A stretch of 64,000 nucleotides of DNA from Cupriavidus pinatubonensis (GCF_019602855.1 NZ_CP080767.1:1674001-1738000); one strand, 5' to 3'; shown: positions 1-8,306, numbered from the stretch's first letter. Notes: generated by a model not told the origin, from the letters alone. Translations and numbers: made by a program.

Positions 1-57
1 GCACCGTGATGCCGTCCTGCCGGCTCCTTTCATTTCTTCATCCACGGAAACCAACAC

Positions 58-849
58 ATGACAACTGCGGTCATCACCGGTGCCGCGTCCGGCATGGGCG
101 CGGCCATTCGCCAGCGCCTGCTTGACACCGGCTGCCGGGTCATCGGCATCGACCTGCGCGATGCGCAGATCCACGCCGACCTTTCCACGCCGGAGGGCCG
201 CGCAGCGGCGATCGACGGCGCATTGTCGCAGTCCGGCGGCAAGATCGACAGGCTGATCTGCTGCGCCGGGGTTGGCCCGCACGTCGATCCCGCCACCCTG
301 GTGGCGTCGGTCAACTACTTTGGCGTGGTGGCGCTGCTTGACGGGCTGTTCGATGCCTTGCAGCAGGGCACCGATCCGTGCGCCGTGGTGGTGTCATCGA
401 ACTCGGCCACGCTGCAATCGTGGGCAGGCAGCCCGTTGCGCGACGCCTATCTGCGTGGCGACGAGGCCGGCGTGCATGCGCTGGTGCGTGCCGCGATGGC
501 GGCCGACGCGACGCGGGACCAGTCAGGTTACGTGGCCTATGCCAGCGCCAAGAACGCCGTGGCGGCGGCCGCGCGGCAACGCGCTGCGGCATGGGGCAGG
601 GCAGGCGTGCGCCTCAACGTGGTGGCACCGGGTGCCGTGCAGACGCCGCTGCTCCAGGCGGGCCTGGACGATCCGCGTTATGGCGATGCCATCCGCGATT
701 TCCTGCCGCCGATGGGCCGGCGCGCGGAACCGAAAGAGGTGGCCTCGCTGATCGAATTCCTGTGCAGCCCGCAGGCTTCCTACATACACGGCAACGTCGT
801 CTTCATCGATGGCGGCGTGGACGCGGTGCAGCGGCCACTCGATTTCTGA
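58..849 (+). CDS. hsdA: 3alpha-hydroxysteroid dehydrogenase/carbonyl reductase-like SDR
   Basis: This 263-residue short-chain dehydrogenase probably oxidises 3alpha-hydroxysteroids to 3-ketosteroids with NAD, an entry step of steroid breakdown. The N-terminal TGAASGMG loop binds the cofactor. Ser113/114, Tyr161 and Lys165 (YASAK) form the catalytic set. The segments ADLSTPEGR, SVNYFG, AAAWGRAGVRLN and the C-terminal IDGGVDAVQRP closely match what I recall of Comamonas testosteroni 3alpha-HSD, which is only a few residues shorter. The insert at about residues 121-157 before the catalytic Tyr is typical of that enzyme and separates it from generic SDRs. No strong ribosome binding site is visible before the ATG. 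The promoter lies outside the window or in the 57 bases before it. Identity is from remembered family sequence, not an alignment. Confidence 0.87.
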   Translation: MTTAVITGAASGMGAAIRQRLLDTGCRVIGIDLRDAQIHADLSTPEGRAAAIDGALSQSGGKIDRLICCAGVGPHVDPATLVASVNYFGVVALLDGLFDALQQGTDPCAVVVSSNSATLQSWAGSPLRDAYLRGDEAGVHALVRAAMAADATRDQSGYVAYASAKNAVAAAARQRAAAWGRAGVRLNVVAPGAVQTPLLQAGLDDPRYGDAIRDFLPPMGRRAEPKEVASLIEFLCSPQASYIHGNVVFIDGGVDAVQRPLDF

Positions 850-909
850 TTTGCGTGACGCTCCGGGTAGGAGCGTCCGCATGCCTTTGGTGAGCGCTTC
901 GCGCTTGCC

Positions 910-1377
910 CTATTGCCGTTGTGCGTGAAGCGCCTCGGCCCGCGCCTTGACATCGCGCGCCACCTGGTCGAAGCCTTGCTTCACCCAGGCACCGTGCTCG
1001 CGCATGATGGTGTCGGCGTTCAGCCCCAGGAACAGGTCCGTGGTGAAGTAGCGGGTGCGTGCGGGGCCGATGGCCTGCACGTACTGGTCGCGCCGCGCGG
1101 CATCCTTGTTCTCGTCGGTGGGGCGCTGCTCCCATGACAGCAACCGTTCCGGCTCCCATGCCACCAGGTACTCGTTGACGGGAATCGTCTGGTCGGTGCC
1201 AGGGATGCGCACCTGCATATGCACCATGTCGCCCAACTGGCCGGTGGTCTCCAGGCCCGGGCAGAAGCTGTTCCATTCCGCATAGCGCCTGAAGTCGGTC
1301 AGTACTTCCCACACCAGCGATGCGGGGGCGTCGATGTCGACGTGGATCGACGTGACGAGATTCTCTGCCTTGGCCAT
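910..1377 (-). CDS. SRPBCC (START-like) domain protein
   Basis: This 155-residue protein has the pattern of the SRPBCC/polyketide cyclase family. An early beta strand (TSIHVDIDAPASLVWEVL) is followed by the FRRYAEWNSFCPG segment and a long C-terminal helix (about residues 128-150). These small folds bind hydrophobic ligands in a deep pocket, so a role in handling a steroid or fatty ligand is possible but unproven. A GGAGGAG sequence sits a few bases before the ATG. The gene is divergent from the DUF1329 gene, and the intergenic region holds two copies of the putative steroid-regulon operator. There is no signal peptide, so it should be cytoplasmic. Confidence 0.7.
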   Translation of the reverse strand: MAKAENLVTSIHVDIDAPASLVWEVLTDFRRYAEWNSFCPGLETTGQLGDMVHMQVRIPGTDQTIPVNEYLVAWEPERLLSWEQRPTDENKDAARRDQYVQAIGPARTRYFTTDLFLGLNADTIMREHGAWVKQGFDQVARDVKARAEALHAQRQ

Positions 1378-1481
1378 CTGCTCCTCCGTAGGCGCCGGCC
1401 CGTTTACCGCACCGGCGCGGGTTGACTCGTACCGGCACGTGCCGGCCGCCCGATGCTAGGGCAGCGCCCCGTGCGTTCGCA

Positions 1482-1499
1482 TACTCCGAACGGACGAGT
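1482..1499 (+). promoter_or_regulatory. Putative steroid-regulon operator, site 1a
   Basis: The sequence TACTCCGAACGGACGAGT fits the 18-bp dyad (TAGTCC-N4-GGACGATG) repeated across the window. It overlaps site 1b and lies about 95 bases before the DUF1329 start codon. Confidence 0.55.
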
Positions 1500-1513
1500 C
1501 CGAGCGGACGAAG
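1496..1513 (+). promoter_or_regulatory. Putative steroid-regulon operator, site 1b
   Basis: The sequence GAGTCCGAGCGGACGAAG is a close copy of the repeated dyad, with GTCC and GGAC arms four bases apart. It ends 82 bases before the GTG start of the DUF1329 gene. The tandem overlapping arrangement with site 1a is unique in the window. Confidence 0.65.
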
Positions 1514-1595
1514 CCGCTACGCCAGCGGCAGGGCAAATTGATGCCACGCTGCGCGCGATGGCAGCGGGCACGACAAAACTTTCCAGGAGACAGAC

Positions 1596-2978
1596 GTGAA
1601 AGCCCGACCACTGAAGATTCTGTTGCACGCCGGCGTGCTGGCGGCCGGCGCCCTGGCCGTCACGATGGCCACGGCGAAGATTACCCAGGACGACCTCAAG
1701 CAACTGGATGGCAACCTCACGCCGCTGGGCGCGGAGCGCGCCGCCAACAAGGATGGCACCATTCCCGCATGGACGGGCAAGTGGCTGGGTGCCCCCACGG
1801 GCGTCGCCTATAAGGCCGGGGAGCGCTACCAGGACCCGTATGCCGACGAGAAGCCGCTGTACGTCATCACCGCGCAGAACATGGCGCAATACGACAAGCA
1901 GCTGACCGATGGCCTGAAGGCCCTGTTCAAGAAGTATCCGGAAACCTTCAAGATGCCGATCTACGCCACGCATCGCGATTTCCGCTATGACGACGGCACG
2001 TACAAGGCGATCCGCACCTATGCGCCCCAGATCGAGATGCTGGGCGAAGGCAATGGCGTGAAGAACAGCCCGCCCACGTTGCCGTACCCCATTCCGAAGA
2101 CCGGGCTGGAGCTGCTGTGGAACCTGCGCTTTGCGTCGGCAATCGAGAGCGAGCGTGCAGTCTACGACCAGGCGGTCGTTTATGCTGACGGCAAGGTCGC
2201 CTGGGGCAAGGTCAAGTATGAAATCTGGTCGCCCAAGGACGGCCAGCATTTCGATGCCAAGGCGCCGATGAACGCGCGTGCGTTCTACCGGATGTACACC
2301 GAGTTGCCGCTACGCGATCGCGGTTCGATTATTACTGGCTATACCGTTTATGACAGCCCGGAGCCGGACAGCAACCGCGCCTGGTCCTACAACCCCGGCA
2401 CGCGCCGCGTGCGCCAGGCACCGGAGTATGGCTATGACCAGCCGTTCGGCCCCGGCGGCTTCCGTACCGTGGATGACGACCACTTCTTCAACGGCTCGCC
2501 GGAGCGCTACGACTGGAAGATCGTCGGCAAGCGCGAACTCTACGTGCCGTACAACAACTACCGCATGAGCTCGCCGTCGATCAAGTACCAGGACCTGTTG
2601 ACGAAGGGCCATGCCGACCCGTCCAACATGCGCTACGAACTGCACCGCGTATGGGTGCTGGAGGCCACCCTCAAGCAAGGTTTCCGTCACCAGTACGCCA
2701 AGCGCATCATCTATATCGACGAGGATTCGTGGTACGGCGTGCTGGCCGACAACTACGACAGCCGTGGGCAGCTGTGGCGCACCAACATCCAGGCCAACGT
2801 CTATGCCTACGATGCAAAGCGCTTCTACCCGACCGCGGTGTTCTTCCACGACCTGATCTCGGGCGCTTACCTGGCGGACCGGTTGACCAACGAAGGGCAA
2901 CCGCCGCGGCTGAACAGCGAGCCGAAATACGTGGAAGCCTATTTTTCGCCGGATGCCGCGCGAGGGGCGGGGAACTGA
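1596..2978 (+). CDS. DUF1329 family envelope protein
   Basis: This 460-residue protein belongs to the DUF1329 family (LolA/LolB-like beta fold). The N-terminus (residues 1-27) is a signal peptide with basic residues, a hydrophobic stretch and an AxA-like site, so it is exported. The start is GTG at 1596, chosen because AGGAGA lies five bases before it. In Pseudomonadota, DUF1329 proteins usually accompany DUF1302 proteins, YCF48-like proteins and MMPL/RND transporters in clusters for hydrophobic compounds. Here the matching YCF48 and MMPL genes are 53-55 kb away in the same window. A role in moving steroids or lipids across the envelope is an inference. Two operator-like sites lie upstream and a good terminator lies downstream. 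Confidence 0.85.
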   Translation: MKARPLKILLHAGVLAAGALAVTMATAKITQDDLKQLDGNLTPLGAERAANKDGTIPAWTGKWLGAPTGVAYKAGERYQDPYADEKPLYVITAQNMAQYDKQLTDGLKALFKKYPETFKMPIYATHRDFRYDDGTYKAIRTYAPQIEMLGEGNGVKNSPPTLPYPIPKTGLELLWNLRFASAIESERAVYDQAVVYADGKVAWGKVKYEIWSPKDGQHFDAKAPMNARAFYRMYTELPLRDRGSIITGYTVYDSPEPDSNRAWSYNPGTRRVRQAPEYGYDQPFGPGGFRTVDDDHFFNGSPERYDWKIVGKRELYVPYNNYRMSSPSIKYQDLLTKGHADPSNMRYELHRVWVLEATLKQGFRHQYAKRIIYIDEDSWYGVLADNYDSRGQLWRTNIQANVYAYDAKRFYPTAVFFHDLISGAYLADRLTNEGQPPRLNSEPKYVEAYFSPDAARGAGN

Positions 2979-3003
2979 GTCTCCATGAGCTGTGAGCTTG
3001 GGG

Positions 3004-3034
3004 CCGATCATCTCCGATGGTCGGTCTTTTTTTT
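3004..3034 (+). terminator. Rho-independent terminator after the DUF1329 gene
   Basis: A stem of nine pairs (CCGATCATC with GATGGTCGG, one G-T pair, loop TCC) is followed by a run of eight T. It ends transcription 25 bases after the DUF1329 stop codon and marks the left border of the metal-resistance segment. Confidence 0.85.
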
Positions 3035-3243
3035 ATTTATTGTTGATTTGTGGGGAGGCGGCGTGTTTTAGAACGACTCGTCTCTGCGATTCGAGTTCAG
3101 GAATGCAGACGACTGAGGTGAGTGAAGTCGCTGCCCACGACGGGCGCACCCCCAGGCGACAACTCGGCGGTGCCTTTAACTTCTGCAGTCGACTAGGTTG
3201 CACTGCTCACGGCTACTCGCCCGCGCAGCTTTGGCCAATGGCA

Positions 3244-3363
3244 TCAAGGTGTCATGACCCATATCACAAAGCGATGATCTACATTCTTCAACGGCAGGTA
3301 GATTTCATGCGAAGCAGGATCGACCGCCAGAGTGTGCGCGTTCGCTCCGACCACACCTTCGCT
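3244..3363 (-). pseudogene. Remnant of a YVTN/YncE-like beta-propeller gene (C-terminal end)
   Basis: The reading frame that opens with the chrC remnant ends in about 39 residues (GANAHTLAVDPASHEIYLPL and on) that look like the last blade of a YVTN/YncE-type beta-propeller, where HTLAVDP and VYLPL motifs are usual. No other part of a propeller is present. I read it as the tail of a lost gene joined to the chrC fragment by deletion. The assignment rests on a short motif only. Confidence 0.45.
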
Positions 3364-3369
3364 GCCAGC

Positions 3370-3624
3370 CGGCCACCGCCACCAAGGCTGTGGAAATACA
3401 CCCCATGCAGAATCATGGAGTTCGAAGCGATCAGTTCTTCGCGTTTGAGCCCGTTGAGCACAAACACTGGGGCTGTCGCCACATCCATCCATTGCCGCAA
3501 GGTCCGTCGTGATGGCGTTCAGGCGCTTTACGGCGCCACCGTAGTTGTTCTCGTAGTGGCTGGCGATCAGGTTTTCCGACAGGCCCGTCGGCTCGCACAG
3601 GAGCGGTTTCATCTGGTAGGTCAT
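3370..3624 (-). pseudogene. chrC: Decayed chrC (Fe-superoxide dismutase of the chromate operon)
   Basis: The first 38 residues from the ATG at 3624 (GLSENLIASHYENNYGGAVK region) match the N-terminus of the Fe-type superoxide dismutase ChrC. The match then jumps to another frame at about 3500, where FVLNGLKREELIASNSMILH and then SLGGGG continue the same family. A frameshift near 3495-3510 therefore breaks the gene, and the C-terminal half with the remaining metal ligands is missing. It lies 18 bases after chrA, where chrC stands in known chrBAC operons. The product should be inactive. Confidence 0.75.
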
Positions 3625-3642
3625 GGAGTCTCCTTTTGCATC

Positions 3643-4848
3643 TTAGTGATGCAGCAGCGGATAGGCCACCAGGCCGATCAGGGCCGCTCCCGCAACGATC
3701 ACAGGCTCGGGCAATTTCTTGAACTTCAGCAGCAGCGCCACGGTGACGAGCGCCAGCAACGCAGTCGGGATATCCACAATTGAGCGCTTGGCCAGTACGA
3801 TCACCGCTCCGGTAATGGCGCCGATGGCGGCTGCGGTGACGCCGTCCACGAATGCCAGGATGGCGGGCAGCTTCCCGTACTTCTTGAAGTACGGCGCCGG
3901 CAGGATCGTGAAGAGGTAACAGGGCAGGAATGTCGCGGCCGCCGCCACGCAAGCCCCGGGCAGGCCGGCCACCAGATAGCCGATGAAGCCGACCGTGATG
4001 ACGACCGGGCCGGGGGTGATCATGGCCACAGCCACGGCGTCAACAAACTGCTTGTCGTTCAGCCAGTGATGTTCGGTGACGACGCCGCCGTACAGGAACG
4101 GCACAATCGCAAGACCGGAGCCGAAGACAAACGCACCGGCCTTGGCAAAGAACACGCCGATCTGCGACAGGAGCGGCCAGTCCAACGTACTGACCATGCC
4201 GCTGGCTGCCGGCAGCGGTGTTGCCGCCAGCGCATTGAGCTTGCCTTGACGCAGCCACTTGGGCGGAGCACGCCAGAACCAGGCCAAAACGCCGGCCGCG
4301 AGGAACAGCCAGGCCACCTCCGATTCGGTAATGACTGTGACTGCGACGAGAACCAGATAGATGAACCACAGCAGCTTGTCCTTGCCCACGCTCTTCTTGG
4401 TCAGCTTGTGAGCGCTGATCGCGATGATGCCGATCACTGCCGCGCCCACCCCGTAGAACACCGACTGCATCCAGGTCAGGCCGCCGAAGCGCACGTAGGC
4501 CCAACCAAGCGCCAACACCATCAGGAATGAGGGCAGCACGAAAGCGATTCCAACGAGCGTGGCGCCCAAAATCCGGTAGTGGACATAGCCAAGGTAGATC
4601 GCCAACTGGGCGGCCAGCGGGCCCGGTGCCAATTGCGCCAGCGCGAGGCCTTCCTTGTAATCTGCATCGGTGATCCACTGCCGCGAGTCCACCAGGTCTC
4701 GGTGCATATAGGCCGCGAGCGCTACCGGACCGCCAAAGCCAAAGGTGCCAAGCCGCAGGAAGTACATCACCAGTTGGCGCAATGTGTAGCTGGGGCGTTC
4801 GTGCGGGGATTGGGCTAGAGAGGTCTCCGTTGGTTGGGGCGAGTTCAT
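3643..4848 (-). CDS. chrA: Chromate efflux transporter ChrA
   Basis: This 401-residue inner-membrane protein is a long-chain CHR family chromate transporter, which expels chromate using the proton motive force. Both halves carry the family signature: FGFGGPVALAAYMHRDLV near residues 36-53 with LAQLAPGPLAAQLAIYLG after it, and FGSGLAIVPFLYGGVV with AMITPGPVVITVGFIGYLVAG in the second half. About ten hydrophobic segments can be counted. It follows chrB by 48 bases in the same direction, so the two are probably cotranscribed. The downstream chrC is broken. Confidence 0.93.
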   Translation of the reverse strand: MNSPQPTETSLAQSPHERPSYTLRQLVMYFLRLGTFGFGGPVALAAYMHRDLVDSRQWITDADYKEGLALAQLAPGPLAAQLAIYLGYVHYRILGATLVGIAFVLPSFLMVLALGWAYVRFGGLTWMQSVFYGVGAAVIGIIAISAHKLTKKSVGKDKLLWFIYLVLVAVTVITESEVAWLFLAAGVLAWFWRAPPKWLRQGKLNALAATPLPAASGMVSTLDWPLLSQIGVFFAKAGAFVFGSGLAIVPFLYGGVVTEHHWLNDKQFVDAVAVAMITPGPVVITVGFIGYLVAGLPGACVAAAATFLPCYLFTILPAPYFKKYGKLPAILAFVDGVTAAAIGAITGAVIVLAKRSIVDIPTALLALVTVALLLKFKKLPEPVIVAGAALIGLVAYPLLHH

Positions 4849-4896
4849 CTTGTGTCGTATGGAGTGGAAACTAGACTTTGCTGGTTTGGCAACGAG

Positions 4897-5871
4897 CTAG
4901 CGCTTGCGCGGGCTCGAGTAATGCGTATGGAGGGAGTCGAGGACATGGCCGACTTCGTCGAGCAATGCATCGTCATCGGGAAAGCGCTCACGCGCGCCAG
5001 CCAGTACGGCTTCGAAGCCGCTGGCTTCCGCAACCGGCGTGCCGCCAATGTCCAGCACATGAATCATCTGACCAAGACGCGCCAGCCCCTTGTCCTCATC
5101 GAGTCCGAAGCTGGCGAGCAGTACCTCAAAGGAAACGCGATCGCCGATATGCGTGAACGTGGCGCCATCAAAGTCGAACCCCAGCACGTCGTCAGGACAT
5201 TGGCGAACGTCGTCGAGCCAGAGGAAAGTGGCATGGGGATCGATGAAGCGTCGGATCAGCCAGGCACAGGCGACCCGGTCGACCCAGAGGTGCCGCCGGG
5301 TGGCCCAGCGTCGTCCCTGATACTGGGAAGGGTCCCGTCGCGGAATGTTGCCCGCCACGCCGTGCGGTTCACCCGGTGACAGCATGATGTCGATGGCCGC
5401 ATTGAAATCTCGCCAATGCGCCTCCGCACGGGCGGACGCCTCGTTGGGGAAGAAGTCGATTTTGCGGATCGCGTCGAATCCCCGGCCCTGGCGGCGAGCG
5501 ATGCGCAGTAGCTCCGCTTCGCCCGCGGTACCCAACGTTGCACGGGCGCCCGAGAGTTCCGCCATCCAGGCCGTGTATTCGGAGCTTCGGTCGAACAGCG
5601 CGCGATACTCGGCATCTTCCTGTGCATCCGCGGCCTGCACCGACAGAATCCACACTTTGCCGTCCCCGCTGGCCGCGTCGTCGGCCAGCGCCTGAAGCTG
5701 GGCTCGCAATCCCGCCTCGTTTGGCAGAAGATAGGCGCCATCGCGCAATGCCGCGCCGCCCAATGCCTTGACGCCTCGCCACAGCCGCATACGCGGCGTG
5801 GCGGCCGACGTTGGCAGACTCACGACAAGCAGTAGCCAGGCGGGTTGAGAGATGGATTGAAGAGTAGTCAT
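4897..5871 (-). CDS. chrB: Chromate resistance regulator ChrB
   Basis: This 324-residue protein matches ChrB, the chromate-responsive regulator of chrBA(C) operons in betaproteobacteria. The N-terminal part holds the LWRGVKALGGAALRDGAYLLP segment, and the C-terminal ChrB domain begins near RRWATRRHLWVDRVACAWLI (about residues 187-206). It has neither signal peptide nor membrane segments. It is the first gene of a minus-strand operon with chrA. Its promoter should lie in 5872-6023, divergent from the EamA-type transporter gene; I see no clear operator there. Confidence 0.88.
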   Translation of the reverse strand: MTTLQSISQPAWLLLVVSLPTSAATPRMRLWRGVKALGGAALRDGAYLLPNEAGLRAQLQALADDAASGDGKVWILSVQAADAQEDAEYRALFDRSSEYTAWMAELSGARATLGTAGEAELLRIARRQGRGFDAIRKIDFFPNEASARAEAHWRDFNAAIDIMLSPGEPHGVAGNIPRRDPSQYQGRRWATRRHLWVDRVACAWLIRRFIDPHATFLWLDDVRQCPDDVLGFDFDGATFTHIGDRVSFEVLLASFGLDEDKGLARLGQMIHVLDIGGTPVAEASGFEAVLAGARERFPDDDALLDEVGHVLDSLHTHYSSPRKR

Positions 5872-6023
5872 GCGCCCAGCTTAGCCGGCCGTAGTCGCTG
5901 CTTCAACGTTGTAGAGACCTCTACAACCCCCGTTTTCGCACGTCCGATTGGGAAGAGCGCGTGGTCACGTGCTTTATGATCAAATCGCCCCCTTGACCTG
6001 CATCCCCCTCCGCTTCGCTCACC

Positions 6024-7079
6024 ATGTCTATTCGTACCGCGTCCCCGGCACTGTTTGCTGCCTTGCTATTTGGCGCGAGCACTCCGCTGGCTAAGGCGCT
6101 TACAGGTTCTGTGACACCGCTCCTGCTAGCGGGCCTGCTTTATCTGGGCAGTGGCGTAGGGCTGACATTGGTGCTGGCGATTCGCAGAATCTGGACGCCG
6201 CCGGGACCGGAAAGCGACCGGAGCGGTATCCCCGGAGCGGAGGTGCCGTGGCTGATCGGCGCCATCCTTGCGGGTGGCGTGGCAGGACCAGCCTTGCTGA
6301 TGACAGGGCTTGTTTCCACCAATGCCGCGTCGGCTTCGCTGCTCCTGAACGTTGAGGGCGTACTGACGGCAGTCATCGCCTGGCTGGTTTTCAAGGAGAA
6401 CGCCGATCGCCAGATCGTGCTGGGAATGCTCGCCATCGTGGCCGGGGGCTTGCTGCTGTCCTGGCAGCCGGGAAGCCTGCAAACGTCATCTGGCGCACTG
6501 TTTATCGTAGGTGCTTGCCTGTGCTGGGCCATTGACAATAACCTGACCCGAAAAGTGTCCAGCAACGATGCGCTCCTTATCGCTTGCCTGAAGGGGCTGG
6601 TTGCCGGGCTCTGCAACACGGGGCTCGCTCTGATGCAGGGGGCCGTGCTTCCTTCAATGGGCACCACGGCTGAGGCTCTGCTTGTCGGCTTCGCTGGATA
6701 CGGCGTGAGTCTCGCCCTGTTCGTTGTGGGATTGCGGGTGCTGGGCACTGCGAGAACCGGCGCGTATTTTTCCATTGCCCCGTTGTTTGGGGTGCTGATC
6801 TCGTTCGTGATCTGGCCCGAAGTGCCCAGCCTGGCGTTCTGGTTTGCGGCGGCTCTCATGGCCCTGGGAGTGTGGTTGCATCTTCGCGAACGTCACGAGC
6901 ACGAGCATACCCATGAGCCGCTGGCGCACAGCCACTCACATCGGCACGACGAGCACCATCAGCATGAGCACGACTTCCCGTGGGATGGGAAGGAACCGCA
7001 TAGGCATTGGCATAAGCATGAGGTGATGGTCCACAAGCACCCCCACTATCCGGACGTGCATCATCGCCATACGCATTAG
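6024..7079 (+). CDS. EamA/DMT-family transporter with histidine-rich C-terminal tail
   Basis: This 351-residue inner-membrane protein has two EamA repeats with about ten transmembrane segments (residues 1-287), the drug/metabolite transporter fold. The last 64 residues (288-351) contain 23 histidines, many as HxH, plus acidic residues, and should face the cytoplasm and bind metal ions such as Ni, Co, Zn or Cu. Related transporters with such tails are known beside metal genes. It stands between chr and ars genes, divergent from chrB, which supports a metal-linked export role; the substrate cannot be read from the sequence. The gene looks less GC-rich than the steroid genes, in keeping with a separate origin. 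Confidence 0.82.
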   Translation: MSIRTASPALFAALLFGASTPLAKALTGSVTPLLLAGLLYLGSGVGLTLVLAIRRIWTPPGPESDRSGIPGAEVPWLIGAILAGGVAGPALLMTGLVSTNAASASLLLNVEGVLTAVIAWLVFKENADRQIVLGMLAIVAGGLLLSWQPGSLQTSSGALFIVGACLCWAIDNNLTRKVSSNDALLIACLKGLVAGLCNTGLALMQGAVLPSMGTTAEALLVGFAGYGVSLALFVVGLRVLGTARTGAYFSIAPLFGVLISFVIWPEVPSLAFWFAAALMALGVWLHLRERHEHEHTHEPLAHSHSHRHDEHHQHEHDFPWDGKEPHRHWHKHEVMVHKHPHYPDVHHRHTH

Positions 7080-7153
7080 CGCGCGCCGTGATCCTCCCAG
7101 CGAGATCCGCCGTGCGCGGTTGCCGGTCCTTATCTCGGATTGCCCGCGTGATG

Positions 7154-7582
7154 TCAGGCCATTTCACTGGCCGTTTCGCCAGTCAGCGCGACTTCCGTCT
7201 CGTCGGCCACCGTGCTTTCCGCAATCGCGTTGTGGTGTTCGGAAACCATGTCGCCCAGACCGATGACGACCGTGATATTCGGCGTCCAGTTCTTGCGGTC
7301 GGTGCTGACCTCGGCAAACGTGGTCACCGTTGCGGTGTAGCCCTGCGCTCTGAGATCGTCGGCTAGCCGTTGCGCGCGCGGTTCAAGCGCGGCTTGCGGA
7401 TTGTCTTCGTTGATGTCGAGTACCAGGCTGGTCTCGAATTCTTCCTTGCCCCTCTGGATTGCCGTTTGCATTGCCTTCAGTTGCTTGTTCGCGAGCGCGA
7501 CGAGCTTGCCGTACCTGGATTCTTCCTGGCTGGCGCGCAATGCCTTGGCGGCGTTGATGATTTCAGTGCGGTCCACGAACAT
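7154..7582 (-). CDS. Hypothetical protein, 142 residues
   Basis: I do not recognise this family. The protein is charged and soluble, with an N-terminal helical part (IINAAKALRASQEESRYGKL) that could form a coiled coil over about residues 7-50. A mixed alpha/beta C-terminal part follows, with ADDLRAQGYTATVTTF and ITVVIGLGDM. There is no signal peptide. It has no partner on its strand before arsC. About 90-120 bases upstream lies a tandem palindrome that resembles LexA boxes, so damage-linked or otherwise repressed expression is possible. Coding potential is supported by an uninterrupted frame and consistent GC-rich third positions. Confidence 0.6.
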   Translation of the reverse strand: MFVDRTEIINAAKALRASQEESRYGKLVALANKQLKAMQTAIQRGKEEFETSLVLDINEDNPQAALEPRAQRLADDLRAQGYTATVTTFAEVSTDRKNWTPNITVVIGLGDMVSEHHNAIAESTVADETEVALTGETASEMA

Positions 7583-7667
7583 GATTGCCTTTCGAAGTGG
7601 GGGAGGGGAAAGGGTCGCCGCCGCACGGGCTTGACTTCAGGAGCCAGCATTTCCGGATGCGACGACA

Positions 7668-7701
7668 ACTGTATAAATATACAACTGTATAAATATACAG
7701 T
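7668..7701. promoter_or_regulatory. Tandem LexA-like palindromes
   Basis: Two copies of ACAACTGTATAAATAT lie head to tail (7665-7680 and 7681-7696). The second copy completes a perfect dyad, ACTGTATA-AA-TATACAGT (7684-7701), which contains CTG-N10-CAG, the LexA box of E. coli and many Proteobacteria. The first copy (7668-7685) keeps only the left arm intact. The AT-rich block stands out in a GC-rich region. It could serve the 142-residue hypothetical gene to its left. Another repressor with a similar dyad is possible. Confidence 0.5.
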
Positions 7702-7744
7702 CATCACCACCTGGCCGGCAAGACTTGGTCACTGGAGATCGGGA

Positions 7745-7884
7745 TTCATCAACGACTCCGTATCGATCGCGGCGGACTGCGACCGTCAGCTTCGGATTGG
7801 CCGCAAGGAAGCTGGTAATGCCGGGACGATCTGGTCGATGCCGAATGCCTGCGGGACGCTGACCCGCAGATCGCTCACCGGATC
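7745..7884 (-). pseudogene. Fragment of a LysR-type regulator (substrate-binding domain)
   Basis: On the minus strand, DPVSDLRVSVPQAFGIDQIV (from about 7884) continues after a one-base frame change near 7820 with FLAANPKLTVAVRRDRYGVV. Together they read like the start of the effector domain of a LysR-type regulator (xLRVSxPxxFG...LxxFLAxxPxLxV). No DNA-binding domain and no C-terminal part are present. The fragment overlaps the 3' end of arsC by about ten bases. It is a relic, not a gene. Confidence 0.55.
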
Positions 7885-8297
7885 CTCCGGCCCTGCGCGT
7901 CAATCACGGCCTCGCCGTCCTCTTTGGAGAAGGCACCTTGCTGCGGCGCGGGCAGGATATCCAGCACGACTTCCGACGGCCTGCACAGCCGTACGCCGAG
8001 CTCCGTGACGACAAAGGGTCGGTTGATCAGGACCGGGCGGGCCAGCATGGCATCGAGCAACTGGTTATCGGTCAGTGCGGGATCGGCGAGGCCAAGCTCT
8101 GCATAGGGCGTCCCCTTTTCGCGAATGGCTTCGCGCACGGAAAGTCCGGCATCGCGGATCAGCGCCAGCAGCGTCTGCCTGTCGGGAGGCGTGTCCAGGT
8201 ATTCGATGACGGTCGGCTCGATGCCCGCATTGCGGATCATGGCCAGCGTATTGCGCGACGTTCCGCACGCAGGGTTGTGATAGATGGTGACGGACAT
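7875..8297 (-). CDS. arsC: Arsenate reductase, glutaredoxin-dependent
   Basis: This 140-residue protein is a thioredoxin-fold ArsC that reduces arsenate to arsenite with glutathione and glutaredoxin. Cys11 in HNPACGTSRNT is the catalytic cysteine. The EYLDTPPDR segment and the arginine-containing LINRPFVVTELGVRL segment contribute the substrate-binding arginines. Length is normal for the plasmid R773 type. GAGGAA precedes the ATG. It follows acr3 by nine bases, so arsR-acr3-arsC form one operon. The arsenite produced is the substrate of Acr3. Confidence 0.92.
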   Translation of the reverse strand: MSVTIYHNPACGTSRNTLAMIRNAGIEPTVIEYLDTPPDRQTLLALIRDAGLSVREAIREKGTPYAELGLADPALTDNQLLDAMLARPVLINRPFVVTELGVRLCRPSEVVLDILPAPQQGAFSKEDGEAVIDAQGRRIR

Positions 8298-8306
8298 GGT
8301 GATTCC

